64,000 nucleotides of DNA, from positions 124,001 through 188,000 of the forward strand of contig JASGJA010000010.1 in assembly GCA_049840935.1 (NCBI GenBank). The letters run 5' to 3'. Shown in pieces: positions 26,711 through 35,933 of the stretch. This DNA comes from Mesorhizobium_G sp049840935. Lineage in GTDB: Bacteria > Pseudomonadota > Alphaproteobacteria > Rhizobiales > Rhizobiaceae. Position 1 is the first letter of the stretch; the number at the start of each line of letters is the position of its first letter. Made by a program: the position numbers and the translations under genes. The notes beneath the pieces are model-generated. The model saw only the letters and a list, made by a program, of their open reading frames with translations. It was not told where the DNA came from and searched no databases.

Positions 26711-27799
26711 ATGCTCGATGTCAGGCGCCGCTTACCGAATGTCATGATCGTAGCGGCGCTGACGACCCTGTGTTGGCTCAATCCCGCACAGGCCGCAAAC
26801 CAAACCATCGTCAACGCCGTCGACGGTTTCATTCGCCCTGCCTATCAAAATTTTGCCGACGCAACGGGGAAGCTCCATCCGGCGCTCAACACGCTTTGCA
26901 AATCACCCGATGAAAAAGCACTCGAAAACGCGCGTGCTACGCTCCGACAGGCGCTTATCGCTTGGGGTGAAATCGAAATCGTCCGCATTGGCCCGGTGAC
27001 GGAGGAAAATCGGCAAGACCGCATCCTGCATTGGCCCGACCGCAAGGGCATTGGCTTGAAGCAGGTTCAGGCTGCGCTTGCGAACGAAGACCCTACAGCA
27101 TCGGATGCCGCACGGCTGGCGCAAAAAAGCGTCGCTATGCAGGGCTTGGGCGCGCTGGAATATCTCCTATCCGGCACGGGTGCAGATGACAAAGCTGCAT
27201 GGGGTGACACCTATCGCTGCCGCTATGCGCAGGCGATTGCGGGTAACCTGTCTGCAATGGCTGAAACCATCGCGAAGGAATGGGATGCGCCGGATGGCTT
27301 TGCGGCCACGTGGGAAAATCCCTCGCCGGAAAACACACTTTACAGAGACGACGCCGAGTTGCTGACAGATCTGCTCGACATTTTCGTGCAGGGAACCGAA
27401 ATGGTTCGCGATGTGCGGCTGAACGGGTTCTTCGGCGTCAACCCCGATGACGACAAGATCAAGCAGGCGATCTATTGGAGATCAAACGGCACCGTAGATG
27501 CGCTAACCGCGAATATTGACGGCATGTCGAAGCTGTTCAAGGCGTCTCACCTCGGCGATCTCGCCACGGGTGACGAGGCCTATCTGGGCGGCTCGATCAG
27601 CGCGCAATTTTCCAACGCGGAAGATACTTTGAGCAACCTTGACGGCAAACCGCTCGAAGACATTCTTTCTGACGAGAAGTTGCGACAGAAGCTGTCTTTC
27701 TTCCGGGTTCTGACCTCAAGCCTCTCCGAAATGTTCGGCACCCGCCTTTCTGGTGCACTAAAGCTCACCGCTGGCTTCTCCTCATTGGACGGAGATTGA
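26711..27799 (+). CDS. Imelysin-family protein lacking the conserved His
   Basis: A 362-residue imelysin-superfamily protein with a signal peptide (residues ~1-28, ending near PAQA). The family core is visible (ALIAWGEIEIVRIGPVTEEN, ILHWPDRKGIGLKQVQ). Where imelysin 1 has GYHAIEF, this one has GLGALEY, so the metal-binding His is replaced by Gly while the Glu remains. It starts at the base after the di-haem gene stop and overlaps the DUF1513 gene by four bases. It may be structural rather than metal-binding. Confidence 0.85.
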   Translation: MLDVRRRLPNVMIVAALTTLCWLNPAQAANQTIVNAVDGFIRPAYQNFADATGKLHPALNTLCKSPDEKALENARATLRQALIAWGEIEIVRIGPVTEENRQDRILHWPDRKGIGLKQVQAALANEDPTASDAARLAQKSVAMQGLGALEYLLSGTGADDKAAWGDTYRCRYAQAIAGNLSAMAETIAKEWDAPDGFAATWENPSPENTLYRDDAELLTDLLDIFVQGTEMVRDVRLNGFFGVNPDDDKIKQAIYWRSNGTVDALTANIDGMSKLFKASHLGDLATGDEAYLGGSISAQFSNAEDTLSNLDGKPLEDILSDEKLRQKLSFFRVLTSSLSEMFGTRLSGALKLTAGFSSLDGD

Positions 27800-28911
27800 C
27801 CATGCCCAAAAATCTGATCGACCGCCGCGCCTTCATGAAGGCCGCCGGGCTTGGCTTTGTTGCTGCACTTAGCCCGAAAGGTCTTGCTGCCGCTGCCGAG
27901 GCCGACGCGGTATTTGCAACCGCATTCCAGCGCCGCGATGGCAGCTACGGCGCCGCGATCATGACAGAGCAGGGAAATGTGGTTCATTCGGTAGTGCTGC
28001 CTGAGCGCGGACATGACATTACCTTTGATCCAATATCGCGCCGCTCGGTTGTCTTTGCCCGGCAACCCGGCACGTTTGCCGTCGTATTCGATCCCGCAGG
28101 CAAGGCCGAACCGATCACCATCGACAGCGTAGAAGGCAGGCACTTTTACGGTCACGGTGCGTTCTCGCCGGATGGCGGCCTGCTTTATGCCACCGAGAAT
28201 GATTTCGACAACGCTACTGGAATGGTCGGCATCTACGATGCGCGCGATCAGTTCCGGCGCATCGGCGAGTTTCCCACCTACGGCGTTGGTCCGCATGAAT
28301 TGATCCTGCTGAGCGATGGTCGCACGCTCGCGGTGTGTAATGGCGGCATCGAAACGCACCCCGATTTCGGGCGCGCCAAGCTCAATCTTCCAACAATGAA
28401 GCCGTCGTTCGTGTTCATCGACCGGCTGACTGGCGACTTGCTGGAAAAACACGAATTGCCATCGAATCTGCACCAGCTTTCCATCAGGCACATGGACATC
28501 GCCAGCAACGGAAATGTGTGGTTCGGCTGCCAGCACGAGGGACCGGCGACCGAAACGCCACTGCTCGTCGGAAAGGTCGAACGCGGCAAAGCATTTGGGC
28601 TGATCGATATGCCTGAGAAAATTCTCGGCGGCTTCCGCAATTATATTGGCTCTGTCGCCGCTAATCGCGATGCCGGAACGATTGCCGTATCCTCGCCGCA
28701 AGGCAACGCATATGCGGTATTGGATGCAGCCTCCGGCGCGGTGCTTTCCGCGGCGAGCCTCACGGAGGTTTGCGGGCTTGCGCCGGATGGGTCGGGCTTT
28801 CTCGCCAGCACCGGCAAGGGAGAAATCGTTGCGCCCGGCAATAGTTCGGTCAGCGAACCGGACTATGTCTGGGATAACCATTTGCTACGCATCGACCGCA
28901 AGCTGCTCTGA
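27796..28911 (+). CDS. DUF1513 family exported protein
   Basis: A 371-residue protein with a twin-arginine-type signal (DRRAFMKAAGLGF, residues ~6-18) followed by a hydrophobic stretch and AAA-E. The rest reads as a beta-propeller-like domain (HGAFSPDGGLLYATENDFDN, VGIYDARDQFRRIGEFPTYG, GVGPHELILLSDGRTLAVCN). DUF1513 has no settled function but is repeatedly found with imelysins and DUF1111 proteins. It overlaps imelysin 2 and is the last gene of the iron cluster. Confidence 0.88.
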   Translation: MTMPKNLIDRRAFMKAAGLGFVAALSPKGLAAAAEADAVFATAFQRRDGSYGAAIMTEQGNVVHSVVLPERGHDITFDPISRRSVVFARQPGTFAVVFDPAGKAEPITIDSVEGRHFYGHGAFSPDGGLLYATENDFDNATGMVGIYDARDQFRRIGEFPTYGVGPHELILLSDGRTLAVCNGGIETHPDFGRAKLNLPTMKPSFVFIDRLTGDLLEKHELPSNLHQLSIRHMDIASNGNVWFGCQHEGPATETPLLVGKVERGKAFGLIDMPEKILGGFRNYIGSVAANRDAGTIAVSSPQGNAYAVLDAASGAVLSAASLTEVCGLAPDGSGFLASTGKGEIVAPGNSSVSEPDYVWDNHLLRIDRKLL

Positions 28912-28974
28912 AACCGCGCCTATTCCGTTTTATCAACTCTGGAATAGAGCATTGCAAACTGATAACCGCAGGTC

Positions 28975-31452
28975 ATGCCGCATGTGCTTGACCAGATCGA
29001 TTTGGAACTGCCAGTCCGGGCAGCGATTCCACCGCTTCTCGCTGCTTTGTCAAACGGCAATAGTGCCGTTCTGGTTGCGCCACCCGGCGCTGGCAAAACC
29101 ACGCTTATCCCACTTGCCCTGATTGATCAGCCTTGGACCGCGCACGGCAAGATCATCCTGCTTGAGCCGCGCAGGCTCGCAGCCCGCGCTGCTGCCCGCC
29201 GCATGGCGGAACTGCTTGGCGAAGAGGTCGGCAAGACGGTCGGCTACGCGATGCGCATGGAAACGCGGATATCCGCCGCTACTCGCATTCTGGTCGTCAC
29301 GGAAAGCGTACTGTCGCGCATGATCCTCGACGATCCCGAACTTTCCGGTGTCGCCGCCGTTCTGTTCGACGAATATCACGAGCGCTCGCTGGATGGCGAT
29401 TTCGGATTAGCACTGGCCCTCGACGTGCAGGGCGCTTTGCGGCCAGACCTTCGCCTGCTGGTCATGTCTGCAACCATAGATGGCGCACGCGTCGCATCGC
29501 TTCTCGGCAACGCGCCTGTCATCGAAAGCGAAGGGCGCAGCTTCCCTGTCGATATCCGCTATTCGGAACGACCGGCAGGCGAGCCCGTTGAGGATGCGAT
29601 GGCGCGAGCCATCCGCGAAACCCTCGCGACCGAACAAGGCAGCATTCTGGCCTTCCTGCCCGGCCAGCGCGAGATCGAGCGCACGGTGGAGCGCCTGCAA
29701 GGGCGCGTTGCTGCCGACACCGATCTTGTGCCGCTCTACGGCATGATGGACGGAAAAGCGCAGGACCAAGCCATCCGCCCGTCGCCGCCCGGTCGCCGCA
29801 AGGTCGTGCTCGCAACCGCTATCGCGGAAACGTCGATCACCATTGATGGTGTGCGCGTTGTCATCGATTCCGGCTTGGCGCGTGTGCCGCGCTATGAGCC
29901 TTCCATTGGCCTTACCCGACTGGAAACAGTGCGCGTTTCGCGTGCCTCCGCCGATCAGCGTGCGGGCCGTGCAGGTCGCACGCAGGCCGGTGTTGCGCTG
30001 CGCCTTTGGCGTGCCGAACAGACCACCGCACTACCCGCTTTCACGCAGCCTGAAATCCGGGAAGCAGACCTCTCCGGCCTGTTGTTGGACAGCGCCGCAT
30101 TCGGCGTTTCCGATCCCACCAAACTCGCATTTCTCGATCCGCCACCCGCCCCGGCCTTGTCAGAAGCGCGCACGCTGCTGATGGAACTCGATGCACTCGA
30201 CGCCACCGGCCGTCTAACCGAAACGGGCGCAGCCATACGCAAACTCGCGCTGCCAGTCAGGCTGGCGCACATGGTCGCCGAAGCAGCGCGCAGTGGCGAA
30301 GCACATGAGGCCGCGCTGCTGGCCGTATTGCTCACCGAGCGCGGCTTGGGCGGTGACTCGATCGATCTCGAACGCCGCATGGCGCGTTTCAAATCCGACC
30401 GTTCGCCGCGCGCCAACGCCGCGCTCCAGCTTGCAGAACGACTGGCAAGGCAGACCGGCGCAAAACAATCTCAACCCGCTACTCCGGCGCATATCGGCGC
30501 GATGCTTATCCATGCATGGCCCGACCGCGTTGCGAAAGCGCGCGGTGCGCGCGGCAGCTTCGTGCTCGCAAATGGTCGCGGTGCTGCAATTCCAGAAACC
30601 GACCCGCTGGCTGGCGAACAATATCTCGTCGTTGCGGATTTGCAGGGCAAGGCGCAATCGTCCCGCATTGCCGCTGCTGCCACCATCAGCGAAGCCGAAA
30701 TTCGCGCTGCACTTGGTGACAGGATCGACCGACAGGTCGAAACGCAGTTCGATTTGGAACGTGGCACGGTCCGTGTACGTGAAGTTACGCGCCTTGGGGC
30801 CATTACCTTCACGGAGAGAACATTACCCTCGCCCAAGGGCGCGGATGCTGACGCTGCCATCATCGCTGCCGCGCGTGTGCATGGCCTCCAGATTTTGCCG
30901 TGGAGCAAGGAAGCTACCCAATTGCGCCGTCGCCTGCACTGGCTTCATCGGGGCCTTGGTGAACCGTGGCCTGATATGGCGGACCCATTCCTTGCCGATC
31001 ATCTGGAAGACTGGCTGCTGCCATTCCTGACCGGCGAACCCGACTTAAAGCGCGTCGATCCGGCAGCGTTGCGCATGGGATTGCTGTCGCTCGTACCCCA
31101 CGATCTGCAACGCAAGCTGGACGCGCTTGCCCCGACGCATTACGCCGCGCCTTCTGGCAGCAACGCCCCAATCGATTATGATGGCGACAAGCCCACGCTT
31201 TCCATCCGCGTGCAGGAATTGTTTGGACTTTCGCAACACCCTTCCATCGCGAACGGCACCGTGCCGCTGACGCTGGAGCTTCTTTCGCCGGCTCATCGTC
31301 CCATCCAGCTCACCAGCGACTTGCCCGGTTTCTGGCACGGCTCTTGGGCGGATGTTCGGGCCGATATGCGGGGTCGTTATCCAAAGCATGTTTGGCCGGA
31401 AGACCCTATGTCGGCGCAGGCCACCAATCGCGCCAAGCCACGCGGCAAATGA
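28975..31452 (+). CDS. hrpB: ATP-dependent helicase HrpB
   Basis: An 825-residue DEAH-box-related helicase. It has Walker A PPGAGKTT near residue 37, motif II as DEYHERS (HrpB proteins commonly have DEFH/DEYH), motif III SATIDG, and the helicase C motifs including QRAGRAGR. The C-terminal HrpB domain is present (LSIRVQELFGL, PVTLELLSPAHRPIQ-type segment, ending with WPEDPMSAQATNRAKPR). Length is as usual (~820). A role in RNA processing is assumed. It precedes regB by 36 bases and may share transcription with it. Confidence 0.95.
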   Translation: MPHVLDQIDLELPVRAAIPPLLAALSNGNSAVLVAPPGAGKTTLIPLALIDQPWTAHGKIILLEPRRLAARAAARRMAELLGEEVGKTVGYAMRMETRISAATRILVVTESVLSRMILDDPELSGVAAVLFDEYHERSLDGDFGLALALDVQGALRPDLRLLVMSATIDGARVASLLGNAPVIESEGRSFPVDIRYSERPAGEPVEDAMARAIRETLATEQGSILAFLPGQREIERTVERLQGRVAADTDLVPLYGMMDGKAQDQAIRPSPPGRRKVVLATAIAETSITIDGVRVVIDSGLARVPRYEPSIGLTRLETVRVSRASADQRAGRAGRTQAGVALRLWRAEQTTALPAFTQPEIREADLSGLLLDSAAFGVSDPTKLAFLDPPPAPALSEARTLLMELDALDATGRLTETGAAIRKLALPVRLAHMVAEAARSGEAHEAALLAVLLTERGLGGDSIDLERRMARFKSDRSPRANAALQLAERLARQTGAKQSQPATPAHIGAMLIHAWPDRVAKARGARGSFVLANGRGAAIPETDPLAGEQYLVVADLQGKAQSSRIAAAATISEAEIRAALGDRIDRQVETQFDLERGTVRVREVTRLGAITFTERTLPSPKGADADAAIIAAARVHGLQILPWSKEATQLRRRLHWLHRGLGEPWPDMADPFLADHLEDWLLPFLTGEPDLKRVDPAALRMGLLSLVPHDLQRKLDALAPTHYAAPSGSNAPIDYDGDKPTLSIRVQELFGLSQHPSIANGTVPLTLELLSPAHRPIQLTSDLPGFWHGSWADVRADMRGRYPKHVWPEDPMSAQATNRAKPRGK

Positions 31453-31488
31453 TTTGCCCATGCAGCGCGCCCGGAGCATAACAGAGCA

Positions 31489-32814
31489 ATGAGAGAAGAC
31501 GGCTTTAATCCTTCGCCATCCAACCGGCTAAGGCTCAATACGTTGATCCGCCTGCGCTGGCTGGCGATTGTGGGGCAAAGCCTCACTGTTCTGACTGTCG
31601 CCTATTGGCTCGATTATCCGCTGCCGGTCAGCCTCTGTTTCGCGCTCATCGCGTGCTCTGCCTGGCTCAATCTGTTTCTGGCGTTTCGTTATCCCGCCGC
31701 GCACCGTCTCGGCCCCTCGGCCGCCTTCGGCATATTGATGTTCGACAGCGCGCAACTCGCCGGGCTGCTTTATATGACCGGCGGGTTGACCAACCCATTC
31801 GCCCTGCTGCTTACCGTTCCGGTCGTCATTTCCGCCACGTCATTGCCTTTGCGGCTAACCGCAATATTGGGTGGTTGCGTCATGGCGGCGGCAACGCTGC
31901 TGGTGTTCTTCCATCTGCCGCTTCCGTGGGTGGATGGCGAAAGCCTCAACATCCCATTCGTCTATGTTGCGGGCATGTGGATGGCGGTTTTCTCCTGTAT
32001 CTCCTTCACTGGCCTTTATGCGTTCAGGGTTGCGGAAGAAGCGCGGCAGCTAGCCGACGCGCTCACCGCAACCGAACTCGTGCTGCTGCGCGAACAACAT
32101 CTGTCCGCGCTGGATGGCCTCGCGGCTGCTGCTGCGCACGAACTCGGCACGCCGCTGGCAACCATTACCCTTGTCGCGCGCGAGATGGAGCGTTCGCTCG
32201 GCAATGACAGCCGCTATCGCGAAGACGTCACCCTGCTCAGAACGCAGGGCGAGCGTTGCCGGGAAATCCTCAAGCGCCTCACCAGCCTTTCGAGCGAAAG
32301 CGAAGAACACCTCGCGCGTCTGCCGCTCACCTCGCTTATCGAAGAAATCACTGCCCCGCATCGCGACTTCGGCATCAGCCTTGAGCTTGTCCCCGAAATG
32401 CGAGTCGGCCCGGAACCGGTCGGCCAGCGCAACCCCGGCGTCATTTACGGCTTGGGCAATCTGGTCGAAAACGCCGTCGATTTTGCGCGCGAGAAAGTCA
32501 CTATTCGATGGAACTGGGACAATTCCTCTGTGCGCATATCCATCCTGGATGATGGGCCGGGCTTTCCGCCAGAAATCATCGACCGCATTGGCGAGCCTTA
32601 TGTCTCGACGCGGCAGGGCAATCCCGATTCTGGCGGCGGTGGATTGGGGCTTGGCCTTTTCATCGCCAAGACCTTGCTGGAGCGGTCCGGCGCCGATCTC
32701 AAGTTCGGAAACGCGACCGGAAGAGGCGAAGGCGCGCTCGTGGAAGTCGTCTGGCCACGCCGAATCTTCCTTGGCGGCGAGGCTCAGTCAGAAATGCGCA
32801 AGGAAATAGCCTGA
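31489..32814 (+). CDS. regB: Redox sensor histidine kinase RegB/PrrB/ActS
   Basis: A 441-residue membrane histidine kinase. Five to six helices lie in residues ~20-185. The quinone-site motif GGLTNPF is near residues 98-104, and the H-box AAAHELGTPLA puts the phospho-His at about 217. A Cys lies just beyond in ERCREILKRL, as in the redox-active Cys of RegB. HATPase motifs include NAVDFA, DDGPGFP, and GGGGLGLGLFIAK. It phosphorylates RegA, encoded 76 bases downstream, to control respiration and carbon or nitrogen use. Confidence 0.93.
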   Translation: MREDGFNPSPSNRLRLNTLIRLRWLAIVGQSLTVLTVAYWLDYPLPVSLCFALIACSAWLNLFLAFRYPAAHRLGPSAAFGILMFDSAQLAGLLYMTGGLTNPFALLLTVPVVISATSLPLRLTAILGGCVMAAATLLVFFHLPLPWVDGESLNIPFVYVAGMWMAVFSCISFTGLYAFRVAEEARQLADALTATELVLLREQHLSALDGLAAAAAHELGTPLATITLVAREMERSLGNDSRYREDVTLLRTQGERCREILKRLTSLSSESEEHLARLPLTSLIEEITAPHRDFGISLELVPEMRVGPEPVGQRNPGVIYGLGNLVENAVDFAREKVTIRWNWDNSSVRISILDDGPGFPPEIIDRIGEPYVSTRQGNPDSGGGGLGLGLFIAKTLLERSGADLKFGNATGRGEGALVEVVWPRRIFLGGEAQSEMRKEIA

Positions 32815-32890
32815 ATATTCATATGCACTGTTGGAACGTGCCGCTCAAAGTGGCTATATATGTTCAAGAAAAAGGCAGCATTGATCCAAA

Positions 32891-33451
32891 ATGAGCATCG
32901 AAGCCAACGCACCCCAAGTAACCGGCGACGACACTTCGCTTTTATTGGTGGATGACGATAAGCCCTTCGTCACCCGATTGGCCCGCGCCATGGAAGCGCG
33001 AGGCTTCGTAGTCGATACCGCTGAAAGCGTTGCAGAAGCAGTGGCGAAAGCCAAGGCGCATCCACCGGCTTATGCTGTGGTCGATATGCGTCTGGGCGAC
33101 GGCAATGGTCTGGATGTGGTGGCAGCAATCCGTGAGAAGCGTGCCGACGCGCGTGCGGTTATCCTGACGGGCTACGGCAATATCGCGACCGCCGTCACCG
33201 CCGTTAAGCTTGGCGCTATAGACTATCTCTCCAAGCCCGCCGACGCTGACGATGTGTTCGCTGCGCTCACCAACAGTGGCGAACAGCGCGCGGCTCCTCC
33301 AGAAAATCCGATGTCGGCAGACCGCGTTCGCTGGGAGCATATCCAGCGCGTGTTTGAAATGTGCGACCGCAATGTTTCGGAAACGGCGCGGCGGCTAAAC
33401 ATGCATCGCCGCACGTTGCAACGCATCCTCGCCAAACGCGCGCCGCGCTGA
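32891..33451 (+). CDS. regA: Response regulator RegA/PrrA/ActR
   Basis: A 186-residue response regulator. The receiver has LLVDDDKPF and phospho-Asp at about 65 in VVDMRLGDGNG; Lys appears in DYLSKPAD. A linker leads to a C-terminal Fis-type helix-turn-helix (NVSETARRLNMHRRTLQRIL), conserved almost perfectly across RegA proteins. It acts with RegB. Its stop lies three bases from the convergent mmcB stop, leaving no room for a terminator. Confidence 0.96.
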   Translation: MSIEANAPQVTGDDTSLLLVDDDKPFVTRLARAMEARGFVVDTAESVAEAVAKAKAHPPAYAVVDMRLGDGNGLDVVAAIREKRADARAVILTGYGNIATAVTAVKLGAIDYLSKPADADDVFAALTNSGEQRAAPPENPMSADRVRWEHIQRVFEMCDRNVSETARRLNMHRRTLQRILAKRAPR

Positions 33452-33454
33452 CCG

Positions 33455-33955
33455 CTACTCGCTTTCGCCGTCGAGTGCGGCGATCTGCACACCGGCAATC
33501 TCCGCCGCCAGCAATCGCGCCGCGCCTGCACGCGCCAGCCGCAGCATCAGCGATTTACGCGTTGCCGCCGCCATCCGATGTTCCGGCGCATCGCGCATTA
33601 TTTCCGCGCCATAGCCGTCAGAAAGAATAAAGCCGCATTCTTCCGGGAATATCTCGGCTGGCACGCCGGGATGCGTTGCGAAGAAAAAGCGATCCGAATG
33701 CAGCCTGTATTCCGGCCATTTGCGATCCACCCGGAAATCCTCGATCGAGGATTTGATCTCAATGATCCAGATGTCGCCCTGCCGCGTCAGCGCAACGAGA
33801 TCGGCTCGCCGTCCGGTCGCGAGGCAAAGCTCAGGTAGAACATGCATCCCCATTTCGGTTAGCAGACGTTGCACGCCACGACGCACGAGCATCGCGCGAT
33901 CTGATTGGCGTCCGTCGACAAGTGGATTCACGGAAAAGGGCGAAACGATAGGCAT
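33455..33955 (-). CDS. mmcB: MmcB family DNA repair protein
   Basis: A 166-residue protein of the MmcB family (mitomycin-C-response protein of alphaproteobacteria). It carries a restriction-endonuclease-like core: GRRADLVALTRQGDIWIIEIKSS with Asp and an E-x-K, followed by DFRVDRKWPEY. A nuclease-like fold is thus likely. It sits four bases after the CueR-like gene on the same strand and convergent with regA. Confidence 0.88.
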   Translation of the reverse strand: MPIVSPFSVNPLVDGRQSDRAMLVRRGVQRLLTEMGMHVLPELCLATGRRADLVALTRQGDIWIIEIKSSIEDFRVDRKWPEYRLHSDRFFFATHPGVPAEIFPEECGFILSDGYGAEIMRDAPEHRMAAATRKSLMLRLARAGAARLLAAEIAGVQIAALDGESE

Positions 33956-33958
33956 GGT

Positions 33959-34384
33959 TCAACATGCCATGTTTTGTTCACGTTTTGAACCCGTTTTCTG
34001 CGCCCCTGCAATATCATCCAGAATTGGGCAGTCCGGGCGATCATCGCCGTGGCAAGCGCTGACCAGTTTTCGCAACGTGGCCTGCATGGATTTCAGTTCC
34101 GCAATCTTTTGCTCGATTTCATCGACGTGGGAAAGCGCGATTGCCCGCACATCCTGACTGGCGCGGTTGCGATCGCGATAAAGCGCCATAAGTTGACGGC
34201 AATCGTCTATCGAAAAGCCAAGCCCTCGTGCGCGCCGTAAAAACGAGAGACGATGTATGTCGTCCTGAGAATAATCACGATAGCCGTTTTGCGCACGCGC
34301 GGGATGGATCAGGCCAATATCTTCGTAATAGCGAATCGTTTTCGCCGGCAGGCCGGATTGTTCCGCAGCTTGACCAACATTCAT
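33959..34384 (-). CDS. MerR-family copper-type regulator (CueR/HmrR)
   Basis: A 141-residue MerR-family activator. The HTH opens with NVGQAAEQSGLPAKTIRYYED, followed by GYRDYSQDDIHRLSFLRRAR, and a dimerisation helix. A C-terminal metal loop CHGDDRPDCPIL has the C-x7-C spacing of Cu(I) sensors. The ATG at 34384 is preceded by GAGGA; a GTG five codons earlier is weaker. No copper ATPase or oxidase is adjacent in this window, so its target must lie elsewhere. Confidence 0.88.
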   Translation of the reverse strand: MNVGQAAEQSGLPAKTIRYYEDIGLIHPARAQNGYRDYSQDDIHRLSFLRRARGLGFSIDDCRQLMALYRDRNRASQDVRAIALSHVDEIEQKIAELKSMQATLRKLVSACHGDDRPDCPILDDIAGAQKTGSKREQNMAC

Positions 34385-34613
34385 TGCGCAATTCCTCACA
34401 GCTCCGTGATCGTCACTTTAGCCCGTTCGATATAGCAAACGCGTCGCCAAGCGCAGGACCAAGCCAAAATTGTTGCCGAAATGCCATAGATGCACAGGAC
34501 ACGCGATCTCTGAGAGCAAAGATAGGGTTGCGGACCTTGGCAATCAAATAGTCGCCCGCTTAACAATTGCGGCGAAGATGAGGCCGAATCGAAACTGGCG
34601 GGTTGGCGGGCGG

Positions 34614-35228
34614 ATGAAGCTGAAAGCAGCATTGGTAGCGATGGCATTGAGCACCGGGCTTGCCGGTTGCAGCTTCGATGGTGTGCCCACGCTTATGGTC
34701 GCCAATTATGGCGCGACCCGCGATCTTGGTTATTCGCTGCCCGCAATTCCGGTTTACAAGGTGCCTGCGCAGTACCGTCGCCAGATCGTGCGCTATGACA
34801 CCAGCGAGCAGCCGGGCACCATCATCGTCGATACTGGCCGCAAGTTTCTCTACTACGTTCTGCCTGATGGCAAAGCCGTTCGTTATGGCATCGGCGTAGG
34901 TCGTGAAGGTTTTGAGTGGCATGGAACGGCGCGCGTTGCGTTGAAGCGCGAATGGCCGACCTGGACACCTCCGGCAGCGATGATCAAGCGCCAGCCGGAA
35001 TTGGCAAAATGGGCGGGCGGACAGCCGGGCGGGTTAATGAATCCGCTCGGTGCCCGCGCCCTTTATCTTTTCAACAAGGGCGGCGACAGCGGTTATCGCC
35101 TGCATGGCACACCGGAATGGTGGTCGATTGGCAAGGCCATGTCCTCCGGCTGCATCCGTTTGATGAATCAGGACATTATCGATTTGTATGATCGCGCCAG
35201 CGTTGGTGCAAAAGTAATAGTGATGTAA
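34614..35228 (+). CDS. L,D-transpeptidase lipoprotein (YkuD/ErfK family)
   Basis: A 204-residue lipoprotein with signal peptide and lipobox LAGC (residues ~16-19). A YkuD domain follows; its catalytic block reads HGTPEWWSIGKAMSSGCIRL, with the His, Ser-Gly-Cys-Ile-Arg arrangement intact. It cross-links peptidoglycan or attaches proteins to it. The ATG at 34614 gives the signal peptide; a longer in-frame reading lacks one. A strong hairpin terminator follows. Confidence 0.92.
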   Translation: MKLKAALVAMALSTGLAGCSFDGVPTLMVANYGATRDLGYSLPAIPVYKVPAQYRRQIVRYDTSEQPGTIIVDTGRKFLYYVLPDGKAVRYGIGVGREGFEWHGTARVALKREWPTWTPPAAMIKRQPELAKWAGGQPGGLMNPLGARALYLFNKGGDSGYRLHGTPEWWSIGKAMSSGCIRLMNQDIIDLYDRASVGAKVIVM

Positions 35229-35262
35229 GCGAACCGTCCGGCAACAGGGACTGAAGCGTACT

Positions 35263-35290
35263 AAAAAGCCGGGCATTGCCCGGCTTTTTT
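35263..35290. terminator. Bidirectional Rho-independent terminator
   Basis: AAAAAGCCGGGC (35263-35274), loop ATT, then GCCCGGCTTTTTT. A perfect GC-rich stem is flanked by A and T runs, so it can stop transcription both from the L,D-transpeptidase gene and, in the opposite direction, from nfuA. Confidence 0.95.
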
Positions 35291-35311
35291 GATTCTGCTT
35301 TATCGCTTGGT

Positions 35312-35887
35312 TCAAACGACCTGTTCGACTTCCTGAACTTCTGGAATGAAGTGCCGCAACAGGTTTTGAATGCCATGCTTGAGCGTTGCCGTAGATGACG
35401 GGCAGCCTGCACAGGCACCCTTCATGTTCAGAAATACGGTGCCGTTTTCGTATCCGCGGAAGGTGATGTCGCCGCCATCCTGCGCGACCGCCGGACGAAC
35501 GCGTGTATCGAGCAATTCCTTGATCGTCAGCACGATCTCCTCATCGGCCTTGTCGTAAAACTCGTCTGCCTCCTCGGCGTCTGCCTGACGCGGCGCGCTG
35601 TTCGCCATCACGGGCACGCCGGTCATGAAATGCTCCATGATCGCGCCGAGAATTGCAGGCTTGAGATGTTGCCATTCAGGACCGTCCGTTTTCGTAACGG
35701 TGATGAAATCATAGCCGAAAAATACGCCGTTCACCCCATCGATAGCGAACAAGCGGCCAGCCAGCGGAGACGCCGCCGCCGCGCTGTCGGCATCGCGGAA
35801 ATCAGCAGTGCCGTCCACCAGCACTTCACGGCCCGGAAGAAACTTCAACGTCGCCGGGTTCGGCGTGGCTTCGGTCTGGATGAACAT
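35312..35887 (-). CDS. NfuA/NifU-like Fe-S cluster scaffold or carrier
   Basis: A 191-residue protein with an N-terminal Nfu_N domain (MFIQTEATPNPATLKFLPG) and a C-terminal NifU domain carrying the cluster-binding CAGCPSS (C-x2-C). It assembles or delivers Fe-S clusters. The gene is separated from usp by a 170-base gap holding an Irr box that overlaps a promoter-like pair, so expression appears to be iron-controlled and independent of the upstream glnD-murJ-trpS-usp genes. Confidence 0.95.
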   Translation of the reverse strand: MFIQTEATPNPATLKFLPGREVLVDGTADFRDADSAAAASPLAGRLFAIDGVNGVFFGYDFITVTKTDGPEWQHLKPAILGAIMEHFMTGVPVMANSAPRQADAEEADEFYDKADEEIVLTIKELLDTRVRPAVAQDGGDITFRGYENGTVFLNMKGACAGCPSSTATLKHGIQNLLRHFIPEVQEVEQVV

Positions 35888-35916
35888 GGCAAACTCCGCG
35901 CGCGTCGCGCTTCTTT

Positions 35917-35933
35917 CTTAGAACCATTCTAAA
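35917..35933. promoter_or_regulatory. Irr box upstream of nfuA
   Basis: CTTAGAACCATTCTAAA: sixteen of seventeen positions fit TTTAGAA-N3-TTCTAAA; only the first base departs. It ends 30 bases upstream of the nfuA start and overlaps the -10 region of a candidate promoter on the minus strand, the arrangement expected for repression by Irr in low iron. Confidence 0.78.

Noticed and set aside
27580..28881. 433-codon open frame opposite imelysin 2 and DUF1513
   Set aside because: Antisense to well-supported genes, with no motif or signal peptide.
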